From: an uncultured Collinsella sp.
GTDB lineage: Bacteria > Actinomycetota > Coriobacteriia > Coriobacteriales > Coriobacteriaceae
Assembly (NCBI GenBank): GCA_959026725.1
Contig: CAUFMG010000001.1
Coordinates: 124,001 to 188,000, forward strand
Reading direction: 5' to 3'
Length of the DNA: 64,000 nucleotides
In this document: positions 17,261 through 25,813 of the stretch, piece by piece
Numbering within the stretch: the stretch's first letter is position 1
How the letters are laid out: the number at the start of each line of letters is the position of its first letter
The notes under the pieces: model-generated
What the model was told of the DNA's origin: nothing
Database searches by the model: none
The model's input: the letters and a program-made list of their open reading frames with translations, nothing else
Program-made: the position numbers and the translations under genes

Positions 17261-18631
17261 CTATTCCGCCGACGTGTCTGCATCAGGGCGATACATGATG
17301 TAGACGAGGACGAAGGTAAGAATAAAACCAACGACATTGCAAAGGATCGCACCAATAAGGCTGCTCATATCACCGGAAGGATTCATGTAGCCGGGGAAGC
17401 TGAAAATACCACTCGACGTCATAACGAACGTGCGGGTATTGAAGATAGCCGGGATAACAGCGCTAATTGCACCAGAAATCATGGAAGCGACGATGATCTT
17501 CTTGTGCTCCAAAACTATGCCGTACAGGGCAGGTTCTGTAATTCCGCACAGGCTCGTAATGGCACAGCTGAATCCAAGGCTCTTTTCGCTCGGATCCTTC
17601 GAGCGGAAAGCAAACGCCAAGCAAGCGCCGACGACACCCATGCTACCGCAAAGAAGTCCAAGGATAGGGTCGGAACCGACGGTCATAATATTGTTGATGG
17701 AGATCACAATGAGGGCCCAATGGAGTCCAAGAGGAATCATGACGAGGCCAAATATCGGTCCAAGAATAACGCCGCAAAGAATGGGGCTGAACTGATAGAC
17801 CGCCAGTACGGCAGTCGCAAGCAAGGAGCTCGCCTGTTGGATAACCGGGCCAACCACAAGAAGCGAGATGGGGGCAGCAATAGCAACTGTCAGGAACGGA
17901 ACGAGTGCAAATGCCAAAGCATCGGGAAGAACCGCACGCAGCCACTTATAAAGAACGGATGCGAACCAAGCCGCCACGATAGCGGGAAACACCGTCGAGG
18001 CATAGCTCACCATCGTGAACTTCATGCCGAACAAATCCAGCGCATCACCAGCTCCAGCTGCGGCAACAAAAGTCGGGTAAAGCAGGATTGCACCGAGCAC
18101 CGCACCGATATATTGATCGATTCCAAAGAATTTGGCCGCAGACGATCCGACGAGAACGGGCAAGAAATACATGCTGACGTTTCCCATGCCGTACAGCAGG
18201 GTATAAATTCCGCTCTCAGCGGAAACGACACCTGCCGTCGTCAGGATACTAAGGACGGCGTTTATCATTCCGCATGCAATCAAGGCGGGAAGAACGGGCA
18301 TCATGATGCCGCTGATCAGCTTCATCAGCTTTCCCAGAAAACCTTTGGTCTCGCCTTCATCTGCCGCGGACTTCCCGGTGTCAACCCCGGTTTCCTTTGC
18401 AACGATTTCGTAGACCTTATCGACCTTGGGCCCCACAATCACTTGGTATTGCCCTGCTGAATGGCGAATATCGATCACACCATCGATTGCCTTGACTTTT
18501 GCATCATCTACGATGCTTTCGTCCTTAAGATTGAACCTTAAACGAGTCATGCAGTGGGCTACAAATGTAACGTTTTCTGCACCGCCCACCATCTCGAGAA
18601 TCTCGGCAGCGAGCTTGGTTGTATCTGCCAT
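17261..18631 (-). CDS. PTS EIIBC, glucose/beta-glucoside (Glc) superfamily
   Basis: A 456-residue two-domain PTS permease. The EIIB domain (1-80) carries the phosphocysteine in AHCMTRLRF (Cys27). The EIIC domain follows with about ten hydrophobic segments. No EIIA domain is present, so EIIA must come from elsewhere. I start at 18631 because GGGAG lies 11 bases upstream and the protein then begins with the normal family N-terminus. The gene follows a BglG/LicT antiterminator gene and precedes an esterase gene. This is the arrangement of loci for beta-glucosides such as arbutin, salicin or acylated relatives; the exact substrate cannot be read from sequence. Confidence 0.9.
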   Translation of the reverse strand: MADTTKLAAEILEMVGGAENVTFVAHCMTRLRFNLKDESIVDDAKVKAIDGVIDIRHSAGQYQVIVGPKVDKVYEIVAKETGVDTGKSAADEGETKGFLGKLMKLISGIMMPVLPALIACGMINAVLSILTTAGVVSAESGIYTLLYGMGNVSMYFLPVLVGSSAAKFFGIDQYIGAVLGAILLYPTFVAAAGAGDALDLFGMKFTMVSYASTVFPAIVAAWFASVLYKWLRAVLPDALAFALVPFLTVAIAAPISLLVVGPVIQQASSLLATAVLAVYQFSPILCGVILGPIFGLVMIPLGLHWALIVISINNIMTVGSDPILGLLCGSMGVVGACLAFAFRSKDPSEKSLGFSCAITSLCGITEPALYGIVLEHKKIIVASMISGAISAVIPAIFNTRTFVMTSSGIFSFPGYMNPSGDMSSLIGAILCNVVGFILTFVLVYIMYRPDADTSAE

Positions 18632-18699
18632 AAATACCATTTCTCCCATGTTGTGTTTTATATGTAACCATCGGCAAAGCGCGCGCCTTCGCCGACCAA

Positions 18700-19539
18700 T
18701 TACCTAGCTTTCGATGCGATTCGATTGATATGCATCATCAGATAGAGTCTTTCTTCGTCTATAAGTTCTTGGCCCGTCAGCCGGCTGAGAACAGAAGCGA
18801 TGTCATCGGCGCACGCCGATGCCACCGGATATTCATCTTTGAGCGAGAGATACATCTTGCGGTTGTCGCTTACGATACTTTCGCCAGAGTTCAACCTATT
18901 GAATAGGTACTGAAGGTGGGTTGCGAACCTTGCATAATCGAAGCCCTCCCGATCAACTTGAATACCAAGCCGTCTTTCAACAGCAATAGTTGATTCTTCG
19001 AGAACGTGATCGTAAACGTCCGTGCCAAACTCTTCAGCCAGCTCACATGAATCCGAATCGGCCATGTTATTGATAAACGCCATGGCAATTCCAACTGTCT
19101 CATGAGCGGGAAGCCTAACATTGAGACGTTTCCTGATTATTCGAAGCGCGTACTCGCCGATTTTGAATTCGACGGGATATTGTTGGCGAACATCAAAAGA
19201 CAAGGGCATATGGACAACAATGTTTTGCTCCTTGCGCTTAATTGCATACGCGATATGGTCCGCAAGAATAAACGGCAAATTAGGGCTTACTTCATAGGGA
19301 AGCAGTCCTGTCGACATATCAATAACATCCGAGGTCAGCTCGAGAAGTTCATCCGAGACTTCATCAATGAGAGCGATGTAGCGGGAACTAACGTTATAGA
19401 ACGTTCGTTGAATCTCCGAGAGCGGTAATTCATCGCCAACGTCCTTAAACCCCAGGCCACGCCCGAATGCCACCAGCTGCCTACCATTTCCGTCGATGCA
19501 GAGGACAGCGCTGGTGTTAATTCGTTTAACGATTTCCAT
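18700..19539 (-). CDS. licT: BglG/LicT family transcription antiterminator
   Basis: A 279-residue regulator, the usual length. The N-terminal RNA-binding CAT domain (1-55; INTSAVL...GRGLGFK) is followed by two PRD domains (about 70-170 and 175-279) with conserved histidines (IVVHMPLSFD, LYLMMHINRI). Phosphorylation by the PTS sets its activity. The active dimer binds an RAT hairpin to prevent premature termination of its own operon. A terminator with a partly overlapping RAT-like sequence lies just upstream (19560-19640), so it probably controls itself together with the EIIBC and esterase genes. Confidence 0.9.
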   Translation of the reverse strand: MEIVKRINTSAVLCIDGNGRQLVAFGRGLGFKDVGDELPLSEIQRTFYNVSSRYIALIDEVSDELLELTSDVIDMSTGLLPYEVSPNLPFILADHIAYAIKRKEQNIVVHMPLSFDVRQQYPVEFKIGEYALRIIRKRLNVRLPAHETVGIAMAFINNMADSDSCELAEEFGTDVYDHVLEESTIAVERRLGIQVDREGFDYARFATHLQYLFNRLNSGESIVSDNRKMYLSLKDEYPVASACADDIASVLSRLTGQELIDEERLYLMMHINRIASKAR

Positions 19540-19559
19540 GTGTCCCCCTTAAACAAAAC

Positions 19560-19617
19560 AAGGCTCCCGAAGCAGAATCCGACAATCAATGTCGACAGAT
19601 GCTGCTTCAGGAGCCTT
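19560..19617 (-). terminator. Leader terminator controlled by the LicT-like antiterminator
   Basis: A 16-bp stem with one mismatch (19560-19575 with 19602-19617) is followed on the minus strand by TTGTTTTGTTT. It lies in the leader of the antiterminator gene, where LicT/BglG systems place their attenuator. Confidence 0.75.
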
Positions 19618-19640
19618 GCCTGAATATCACTCTGTTTGCC
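19610..19640 (-). promoter_or_regulatory. Candidate RAT (ribonucleic antiterminator) site
   Basis: On the minus strand AGTGATATTCAGGCAAGGC resembles the GTTACTG...CAGGCAAAACC part of RAT sites. Its 3' end overlaps the 5' arm of the leader terminator, as the mechanism requires. The match is partial. Confidence 0.5.
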
Positions 19641-19664
19641 AGTTTAAGCGAAACACCGTAAATG

Positions 19665-19727
19665 ACCTCGTGTAAACGTTACTAAACAGTTAAACGGTCG
19701 ATATCTCCATGTAAACGGTTTAGAAGC
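19665..19727. promoter_or_regulatory. Cluster of TAAACG half-sites
   Basis: Between luxS and the licT leader the sequence contains GTGTAAACG, GTTAAACGG and GTAAACGGTTTAG. Similar half-sites recur upstream of the isomerase, ROK and LacI genes, which suggests shared LacI-type control. Confidence 0.4.
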
Positions 19728-19739
19728 AGAGGGCAATCC

Positions 19740-20228
19740 TTACGCCTGCTGGTAGTGCAGGTGCTTCTCGTCGATATCGGCCAGGTCGCGGTCGAGGTAG
19801 CGGCGCGCGAGCCAGTTTGCCATGGGAAGGTTCTGGTCCAGGTAGTTGCCGCACTCCTCGGGAGCGGCACCGGGGACATCGCCCTCAAAGTCGGCGACGA
19901 ACTCAAAGAGCTCGCGCACGAGCGGCAGGATCTCCTCGCTCGTCACCTCGCCAAACACGACCAGGTAAAAGCCCGTGCGGCAGCCCATGGGGCCAAAGTA
20001 AACGATACGGCTCGACCACTCGGCATGATTGCGAAGGAAGGTCGCACCCAGGTGCTCGATGGTGTGGCACTCAGCCGTGTTCATGACCGGCTCTTTATTG
20101 GGCGTGGTCAGACGCAGGTCAAAGGTGGTGACGGCAGCGCCGGTCGCCGGATCGCGGTCGATGCGACTCACGTATACGCCGGGCTCAAGCAGCAGATGAT
20201 CGACAGAAAAGCTCGCAATGCGCTCCAT
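19740..20228 (-). CDS. luxS: S-ribosylhomocysteine lyase LuxS
   Basis: A 162-residue enzyme of the activated methyl cycle. It cleaves S-ribosylhomocysteine to homocysteine and DPD, the precursor of autoinducer-2. The metal-binding HTIEH (His55, His59) and the second metal ligand Cys126 (EECGNY) are intact, as is the catalytic Cys83 (MGCRTGFY). It is a single gene with hairpins of the GGGACGGGG family just upstream. No methionine-cycle neighbour lies in the window. Confidence 0.95.
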   Translation of the reverse strand: MERIASFSVDHLLLEPGVYVSRIDRDPATGAAVTTFDLRLTTPNKEPVMNTAECHTIEHLGATFLRNHAEWSSRIVYFGPMGCRTGFYLVVFGEVTSEEILPLVRELFEFVADFEGDVPGAAPEECGNYLDQNLPMANWLARRYLDRDLADIDEKHLHYQQA

Positions 20229-20248
20229 GGCAGATCCTCTCGATAGTC

Positions 20249-20324
20249 AATTTGGGACGGGGCTCTTTTAGCTGGTTCGAATGGTCACACCAATCATACC
20301 AGTCAAAAAAGCCCGTCCCAAATT
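20249..20324. repeat. GGGACGGGGC hairpin upstream of luxS
   Basis: The arms AATTTGGGACGGGGC (20249-20263) and 20311-20324 pair with one bulge. Inner AGCTGGT / ACCAGT sequences extend the stem. A run of six A residues makes it terminator-like for the minus strand. Confidence 0.65.
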
Positions 20325-20330
20325 AGCCAC

Positions 20331-20369
20331 CTGGGACGAGGACCGATGATTATTTGATCCCCGTCCCAG
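20331..20369. terminator. Hairpin after the FGGY kinase gene, GGGACGGGGAT family
   Basis: The arms CTGGGACGAGGA and TCCCCGTCCCAG (20358-20369) pair, with AGAAAAATCAT next to them. The sequence matches the arms of the 37-bp inverted repeat at 33067-33179, so both belong to one dispersed hairpin family. It lies just beyond the stop codon of the FGGY kinase gene. Confidence 0.65.
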
Positions 20370-20379
20370 AAAAATCATG

Positions 20380-21870
20380 CTAGGCGGTGTACGAGATAGT
20401 CGCGGCCACTGCATGGCGCCAGCCGGCGATCTTTTTGTCTCGCTCGTCGGCGGGCATGGCAGGCTCCACGATGCCGCGGGCACCGTAGACGTCGACCACG
20501 TCGCGCGTGTACATGCCCAGCGCAATGCCGCAGGCCCAAGCCGCGCCCAGGCCGCTCATCTCGTCGTTGCTCGCGATGCGGATGGGCGAGCCCACCAGGT
20601 CGCTCTCAAACTGCATCAGGTACGCATCGCGCGTGGGACCGCCGTCAACGCGAAGCTCGGCCAACGCCGCACCCGAATCCTCGACCATCGCATCGATCAC
20701 GTCGAAGATCTGATAGGCGATCGACTCGTCGGCGGCCTTTACGAACTCCGCGCGACCCGTGGCGCGCGTCATGCCAAAGACGCAGCCCTCGGCGTCGCTC
20801 GCCCAGTGCGGCGCACCCAGGCCGGTAAACGCCGGCACAAAGTAGACGCGGCTCGCCGGGCTGGCGGCATAGCACAGGTCGGTGACCTCCTCGGGGTTGT
20901 TGATGAGCTCCAGGTCGTCGCGCAGCCAGGTCTTGACGGCGCCGGCGTAGCTCACGTTGCCCTCGAGTACATACTCGGTCACGCCATCCATACGCCACGC
21001 AAGCGAGCTCGAAAGCCCGTGCGAGCTGGCGACAAACTCGTTGCCGACGTTCATCATGACCGAGCTACCGGTGCCATAGGTCGCTTTGGCCATGCCGCGG
21101 CTATGGCAGCCCTGCGCGAACAAGGCGGCATGGCTGTCGCCGAGCACGCCGTGAATGGGCACGGGCGCCGGCAAAAAGCCGCCCAGATCCGTCGTGCCGA
21201 ACAGGCCATCGGAATCGGTCACCTGTGGAAGGCAGGCCACGTCGACGCCAAAGGCCTCGCACACCGGCTCGCTCCAGCAGCCTCGGCGCAGGTCAAAGAG
21301 CTGCGTACGGCTGGCGTTGGACCAGTCGCAGCGGAACTCCGCGCCGCCCGTGAGCGTCCAGACCACCCAGGCATCGATGGTGCCCAGGCACAGCTCGCCT
21401 GCCGCCGCGGCCTCGGCAGCAGCGGGAACGTTCGCGAGGATCCAAGCCATCTTGCCCGCCGGATAGTAGGGCGAGAGCACCAGACCCGTCGTGTCGCGCA
21501 CCAGATCGGCCACACCCTCGCGCGCGGTCAGCTCGTCGCACAGCTCGCGGGCGCGGGCGCACTGCCACACCACGGCGTCGCACAGCGGCTCGCCCGTCGT
21601 GCGGTTCCATGCAACGGTGGTCTCGCGCTGGTTGGAGATGCCGATGCCGGCGACGTCGGCCGGATCGACCCCGGTCTCCTCCACCACGGCACGCGCCACG
21701 GCCAGCACATTGGTGGCAATCTCGGCCGGATCATGGCTCACCCAGCCGGCTTCGTTGACAATCTGGCGATGCGAGCGGTCGGCACGATGAATCAGATGGC
21801 CGCCCTCGTCCACCAGCAGCGCCTTCGTGCCCTGCGTGGATTGATCGATTCCGATGATGTAGTTGCTCAT
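20380..21870 (-). CDS. FGGY-family sugar kinase (candidate apulose kinase)
   Basis: A 496-residue kinase starting at 21870, where GGGAGAG precedes the ATG. The N-terminal ATPase motif IGIDQSTQGTKALLVD, the FGGY-type WNRTTG / VVWQCAR region and the C-terminal GLGAAWACGIALG are present. It lacks features that would fix it as glycerol kinase or xylulokinase. It lies downstream of an isomerase gene and two transketolase-subunit genes on the same strand, with a repeat element in the 170-base gap. The expected role is phosphorylation of the ketose made by that isomerase. If the locus handles apiose, the product would be apulose 4-phosphate; xylulose or ribulose phosphorylation is the main alternative. 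Confidence 0.85.
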   Translation of the reverse strand: MSNYIIGIDQSTQGTKALLVDEGGHLIHRADRSHRQIVNEAGWVSHDPAEIATNVLAVARAVVEETGVDPADVAGIGISNQRETTVAWNRTTGEPLCDAVVWQCARARELCDELTAREGVADLVRDTTGLVLSPYYPAGKMAWILANVPAAAEAAAAGELCLGTIDAWVVWTLTGGAEFRCDWSNASRTQLFDLRRGCWSEPVCEAFGVDVACLPQVTDSDGLFGTTDLGGFLPAPVPIHGVLGDSHAALFAQGCHSRGMAKATYGTGSSVMMNVGNEFVASSHGLSSSLAWRMDGVTEYVLEGNVSYAGAVKTWLRDDLELINNPEEVTDLCYAASPASRVYFVPAFTGLGAPHWASDAEGCVFGMTRATGRAEFVKAADESIAYQIFDVIDAMVEDSGAALAELRVDGGPTRDAYLMQFESDLVGSPIRIASNDEMSGLGAAWACGIALGMYTRDVVDVYGARGIVEPAMPADERDKKIAGWRHAVAATISYTA

Positions 21871-21928
21871 GTACTCTCCCATTCCTTCCGCCAAAGCAAA
21901 GACAGCCTGGCGGACAAGGAGCGAGCGA

Positions 21929-22021
21929 CCGCCAAGTGCCGCAGATTGCCGTGAAAGAGGAGCGCCGCGTACTTTGTGTACGCAAGCGACGGTTTGAACG
22001 GCAAGGTGCGGTGCTTGGCGG
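21929..22021. repeat. Long imperfect palindrome between transketolase and kinase genes
   Basis: The arms 21929-21952 and 21998-22021 pair in 20 of 24 positions. Inside them GCGTAC (21967-21972) and GTACGC (21978-21983) form a perfect inner stem. The minus strand has an open frame of about 69 codons across it, but this looks like chance coding in a structured repeat. It may lower expression of the kinase relative to the upstream genes. Confidence 0.7.
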
Positions 22022-22041
22022 CCGCGCAGCGTCTGTGTCTA

Positions 22042-22980
22042 CTAGTTGCCGAGGAACTCGGCAACGGTCTTGGCAATGCCTTCGCCGGTGAGGCCGTAGT
22101 GTGCGAAGACCTCGGGCGAGGTGCCGGTGATGACCGGCGCGTCGGGCAGGCTCAGGCACTTGACCGGACGCGGACAATGCTCGCCCACGACCTGCGCGAC
22201 CATGGAACCCAGACCGCCGAAGGGGCTGTGCTCCTCGGCTGTCACGACGGCGCGCGTGGCACTGGCGGCCTCGATCACGGCCTCGGCGTCGAGCGGCTTG
22301 ACGCAGTACATGTCGAGCACCGTTGCCGAAATACCCCGCTCGGCCAGCAGGTCGGCGGCGTCCACGGCGTGGCGGACCATCTCGCCGGTGGCGACGATCG
22401 TCACATCGGTGCCGCGGCGCACCCAGGTAGCGCGGTCCATCTGGAACGGGCACTCATCCTCGGCGTACACGTCCTCGACCGGGTTGCGGCCCACGCGGAT
22501 GTAGGCCGGCTTGTTGTCGGCGACCAAGGCGCGCACGAGCTCGGCGGTCTGGAAGCGGTCGCTCGGCAGATACACTCGCATGTTGGGGATCGCGCTCATG
22601 GCGGCGATATCCTGAGCGGAATGGTGGCTCATACCCAGGGCGCCGTAGGACACGCCGCCCGAGATGCCGATGAGCTTGACGTTGGTGTTGGAGTACGAAA
22701 CGTCGACCTTGCACTGCTCATACGAACGCGTGGTCACAAAGGACGCCGGCGAGGCGGCCCAGGCCTTCTTGCCGCACGAAGCCATGCCGGCGGCGATGCT
22801 CACCAGGTCCTGCTCGGCGATGCCGACCTCAACGGACTGCTGGGGATACTGATCGAAGAACGGCGTGAGCGATGCGGAGCCGCGGGAGTCGGAGCACAGG
22901 ACGACGATGTCCTTATCGGTCTCGGCGGCCTCGAGCAGCGTGTCGCAGATAACCTTGCGGTTGGCGATCTTGTTAGCCAT
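22042..22980 (-). CDS. Transketolase, C-terminal subunit (pyrimidine/C domains)
   Basis: A 312-residue subunit of a split transketolase. It holds the pyrimidine-binding domain (about 1-185; the catalytic Glu lies in EVGIAEQDLVSIAAGMA) and the C-terminal domain (about 190-312). The start at 22980 overlaps the end of the N-terminal subunit gene by eight bases, which argues for coupled 1:1 synthesis. The two halves form one thiamine-diphosphate enzyme that moves a two-carbon ketol unit. In the known D-apiose pathway a split transketolase of this type (AptA/AptB) converts apulose 4-phosphate and glyceraldehyde 3-phosphate to dihydroxyacetone phosphate and xylulose 5-phosphate. The neighbours here fit that role. 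Confidence 0.9.
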   Translation of the reverse strand: MANKIANRKVICDTLLEAAETDKDIVVLCSDSRGSASLTPFFDQYPQQSVEVGIAEQDLVSIAAGMASCGKKAWAASPASFVTTRSYEQCKVDVSYSNTNVKLIGISGGVSYGALGMSHHSAQDIAAMSAIPNMRVYLPSDRFQTAELVRALVADNKPAYIRVGRNPVEDVYAEDECPFQMDRATWVRRGTDVTIVATGEMVRHAVDAADLLAERGISATVLDMYCVKPLDAEAVIEAASATRAVVTAEEHSPFGGLGSMVAQVVGEHCPRPVKCLSLPDAPVITGTSPEVFAHYGLTGEGIAKTVAEFLGN

Positions 22981-23809
22981 TGATGGCCTCCTTATGGGCA
23001 GCGAAATCGGCGATGATCTGGGCATATTCCTCGTCGTTGGGCAGGTGGTGATGCCAGCCGGCCTTGTCCTCCATGACGGGCGAGCCGTAGCCCTTCACCG
23101 TGTTGAGGATGATGACCGTGGGCTTACCCTTGGTCTCGGCCGCAAGCGTCAGCGCGGCGTCGATGGCCTGGACGTCGTTGCCCGGAATGGACAGCACGTT
23201 CCAACCGAAGGCGGCCCAGCGCTCCTCCTGCGAGTCCTGCTTCATGACGTCCTCGGTGCTGCCGCTGATCTGCAGACGGTTGCGGTCCACGAGCGCGCAC
23301 AGGTTATCGAGCTGGTAGTTGCCGCCACTCATGGCGCCCTCCCAGACCGAGCCCTCGGCAAGCTCGCCGTCGCCCATGATGGTGTAGACGCGGTAGTCGC
23401 GACCGTCCATCTTGCCGGCAAGTGCCATGCCCACCGCCACGGGCAGGCCGTGGCCGAGCGAACCGGAGTTCATCTCGATGCCCTTGAGCTTGTTGTTGGG
23501 ATGGCCGATGTAGGGGCTGCCGAACTTGGAGAAGCGGGCCTTGACGTCGTCGAGGTCCAGGTAGCCCTCGTGACACAGCACCGCGTAGTAGGCCTCCATG
23601 GCGTGGCCCTTGGAGAGCACGAAGCGATCGCGGTTGGGATCGTCGACGGTCTCGGGCGAAATGTTCAGATGGTTGGCGTAGAGGGTCATGAGGGCGTCGA
23701 TCACCGACATGTCGCCGCCGATGTGGCCGCCGGCGCCGGCCATGATGATGTCGACGCAATCGCGGCGGAGGTCCCAGCGCAGGGACTCAAGCTCTTCGAT
23801 AGTTGCCAT
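22973..23809 (-). CDS. Transketolase, N-terminal subunit (ThDP pyrophosphate domain)
   Basis: A 278-residue subunit with the thiamine-diphosphate pyrophosphate-binding motif GDGELAEGSVWEGAMSGG (about 145-162) and the HIGGDMSVIDALMTLY segment near 30. The start at 23809 is preceded by GGAGAG and lies two bases after the isomerase stop, so isomerase and both transketolase subunits are one translational unit. The protein cannot work without the C-terminal subunit encoded next. The context with an isomerase and a sugar kinase points to catabolism of a specific pentose, while not excluding the general pentose phosphate pathway. Confidence 0.9.
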   Translation of the reverse strand: MATIEELESLRWDLRRDCVDIIMAGAGGHIGGDMSVIDALMTLYANHLNISPETVDDPNRDRFVLSKGHAMEAYYAVLCHEGYLDLDDVKARFSKFGSPYIGHPNNKLKGIEMNSGSLGHGLPVAVGMALAGKMDGRDYRVYTIMGDGELAEGSVWEGAMSGGNYQLDNLCALVDRNRLQISGSTEDVMKQDSQEERWAAFGWNVLSIPGNDVQAIDAALTLAAETKGKPTVIILNTVKGYGSPVMEDKAGWHHHLPNDEEYAQIIADFAAHKEAING

Positions 23810-23811
23810 TT

Positions 23812-25212
23812 CTACTCTCCTCGCAGGTAGGCTTTGACGTCTTCTTCGATGGGGTCGTACAGGTCGGGCTGGATGCCGATGTACTTGCATGCCTCGTAGA
23901 GCACCGGCACCACGTTGGCGTGGATGGCCACGCAGTGGTGGATGTAGGGGCCCTCGACGATCTTTGCCTCGAGGCGCTTGAGGTTCTCGACCTCGACCCA
24001 CAGGTAGGTGCCCATACCGGCCGGGCCGTCGATGCCGCGGGCATTGCCCAGCAGCAGCGAGTACTCGCCGTTGTCGCCGTCAAAGCGGGCAAGGGTGAGG
24101 TCGCCGTGCTTGGCCTCGGCCGTCAGCGCGCCGGGGTGATCGAAGGCCAGCGGATAGGTGAGCTTGGGCTTGACGGCCGCGCAGCTGCAGGGCCAGGGGC
24201 CGCAGTGCTGCAACAGCTCGCCGTTCTCGTTGTCGGGATGGCGGACGGTCCAGTCGGCGAACATGCCGCGGTGACGGCCAAGATCGGCGGCCTCGACCAT
24301 GAGCGCGGTGATGGCGCCGTGGATGTCGGTCTCGCAGACGACGGGGATACCCATCTCGTTGAGGATGGCGTTGGCGGCGCAGGGCATAATGCCCAGCTCG
24401 TCCTGCAGGGCGTTCCAGCACTGGATGGCGCCGGCGTTGCAGCCGTACTTCTCGACCAGACGCTTCATGGCGATGGCGAGTCCTGCGACCGCGGGGACCT
24501 TGTCCTCGGGGATGCAGATCTCAAAGCTGTCGGCGATGTGGGCGAGCATGGCGGCCATGGCTTGCTCGTCGGCCTGGGCGTCGCGCACGGCCTGAACAAG
24601 CTCGGTCATGGGGATGGGCGAAAGCTGGATGTTGAACTTCTCGAGCAGCTCGCCCTCGTTGCACATGGTGGACCAGAAGTCGAACGGGCGGGTGGCCATC
24701 TGCAGGATGCGGGTGTGCTTGAAGGTCTTAACGACGTTGCACACGGCCAGGAAGTCCCAGACGCCGCGCTCGAACTCGGGATCAGTCAGGCGGCAGTTGG
24801 TCATGTAGGTGAAGGGGACCTGGAAGCGGCGCAGGACCTTGCCGGTGGCGAACAGGCCGCACTGGCTGTCGCGCAGGCGGGTGCCGTCGGGCTCGGGGCG
24901 CTCGTCGCGCGGGCCCCACAGCAGCACGGGCAGACCGAGCTCGCGGGCAAGGCGGGCGCAGACGTACTCGGTACCAAAGTTGGCGTGGCACAGCATGATG
25001 CCGTCGACGCCCTCGGCGCGGAACTTCTTGACGATAGGCTCGATATGGCTGTCGTCGAACAGCAGGCCCTCGTCGTTGATGTCGTCGATATCAACGATGT
25101 CGACGCCGATCTCGCGCAGACGGTCAGCCGTCAGACCACGATACTTGATCGCGTCCGGCGCGCTAAAGATGCTGCGGCGCGTAGGCACAAAACCGAGCTT
25201 GATCTTATCCAT
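23812..25212 (-). CDS. L-fucose/L-arabinose isomerase family protein (candidate apiose isomerase)
   Basis: A 466-residue aldose-ketose isomerase of the FucI/AraA-related family. Metal ligands are visible as Glu294 and Asp296 in VVCETDIHGA, with a histidine pair HH at 425-426. It is shorter than canonical FucI (about 590 residues), as in the short subfamily of unknown substrate. It is the first gene of an operon with the split transketolase and the FGGY kinase. Isomerase, kinase and transketolase acting in turn is the logic of the non-oxidative D-apiose route, and an apiosidase-like gene lies in the next operon. L-arabinose, L-fucose or D-arabinose remain possible substrates. GGGAGG precedes the ATG. 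Confidence 0.8.
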   Translation of the reverse strand: MDKIKLGFVPTRRSIFSAPDAIKYRGLTADRLREIGVDIVDIDDINDEGLLFDDSHIEPIVKKFRAEGVDGIMLCHANFGTEYVCARLARELGLPVLLWGPRDERPEPDGTRLRDSQCGLFATGKVLRRFQVPFTYMTNCRLTDPEFERGVWDFLAVCNVVKTFKHTRILQMATRPFDFWSTMCNEGELLEKFNIQLSPIPMTELVQAVRDAQADEQAMAAMLAHIADSFEICIPEDKVPAVAGLAIAMKRLVEKYGCNAGAIQCWNALQDELGIMPCAANAILNEMGIPVVCETDIHGAITALMVEAADLGRHRGMFADWTVRHPDNENGELLQHCGPWPCSCAAVKPKLTYPLAFDHPGALTAEAKHGDLTLARFDGDNGEYSLLLGNARGIDGPAGMGTYLWVEVENLKRLEAKIVEGPYIHHCVAIHANVVPVLYEACKYIGIQPDLYDPIEEDVKAYLRGE

Positions 25213-25229
25213 GTACGTCCTCCCCTAGT

Positions 25230-25375
25230 CACATGTTCAGTAAACAGACGCATGTTTCGTTTTGTTCTGTTTACTAAATGTTTTACTCTTTTGTTTATTA
25301 GTTTAGCGCGAAATACCTGTAAACGGTAGAGAAATCAGCCTAAACGGTATGTAAACGTTCTGAACATACAAGGGG
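25230..25375 (-). promoter_or_regulatory. Promoter/operator region of the isomerase-transketolase-kinase operon
   Basis: An AT-rich region dense in TAAAC / GTTTA half-sites. TGTTCAGTAAACA (25234-25246) is symmetrical, and GTTTACTAAATG, GTAAACGGTA and GTAAACGTTC occur elsewhere in it. This is consistent with control by one of the two LacI regulators encoded near 31 kb. Confidence 0.5.
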
Positions 25376-25383
25376 AACAAAAA

Positions 25384-25405
25384 AGAGGGCCCCGAAGGAC
25401 CCTCT
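25384..25405 (-). terminator. Terminator of the PTS / apiosidase-like operon
   Basis: On the minus strand AGAGGGTCC-TTCG-GGGCCCTCT is followed by TTTTTTGTT, about 90 bases beyond the EIIA stop codon. It separates this operon from the isomerase operon, which therefore needs its own promoter. Confidence 0.85.
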
Positions 25406-25493
25406 CTATCCGTAGCTGTATGTGAACGGGCGCATTGTCGTCTCTTCGGCGCAAGCATGCGTCGCAACAATGGCCTGTCGGCAGAGCCGGTGG

Positions 25494-25811
25494 CTAAGCG
25501 CCCATCTTGCGATAGACGTCCACGAACTCCTTGGCCAGGATGCCAAAGCCCTCGGCACTCATAAGCTGGTCCTCGGCATGAACGACCAAAAGGTCGATGC
25601 TCAGGTCCTCGCCGGCAGCCGTCTGCTGGACAAGGCCGCCGTGAGCCGCGTGACCCTCGGCATAATGCTGCTGGCCCTCGGCGATCTTTGCCTCGGCCTC
25701 TTCGAACTTGCCGTCACGAGCTAGATGAATCGCATCGATATAGCAGCTGCGCGCGCAACCGACGCCTGCAATGATCTGAAAACTCTGAAGCTGAATCTCT
25801 TCTGCCGTCAT
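25494..25811 (-). CDS. PTS EIIA, lactose/cellobiose family
   Basis: A 105-residue EIIA protein, the usual size for the Lac family. It is mostly helical and carries the phosphohistidine in HAAHGGLVQQ (most likely His57). The start is two bases after the EIIB stop, which implies coupled translation. It passes phosphate from HPr to EIIB for the EIIC encoded just upstream. It ends an operon that begins with an alpha/beta hydrolase and an apiosidase-like glycoside hydrolase. Confidence 0.9.
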   Translation of the reverse strand: MTAEEIQLQSFQIIAGVGCARSCYIDAIHLARDGKFEEAEAKIAEGQQHYAEGHAAHGGLVQQTAAGEDLSIDLLVVHAEDQLMSAEGFGILAKEFVDVYRKMGA

Positions 25812-25813
25812 AC

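Noticed and set aside
20380..21870. Assignment as glycerol kinase GlpK
   Set aside because: The general FGGY motifs fit, but the context is an isomerase and a split transketolase rather than glycerol genes. Within the family, substrate cannot be read from these motifs alone.
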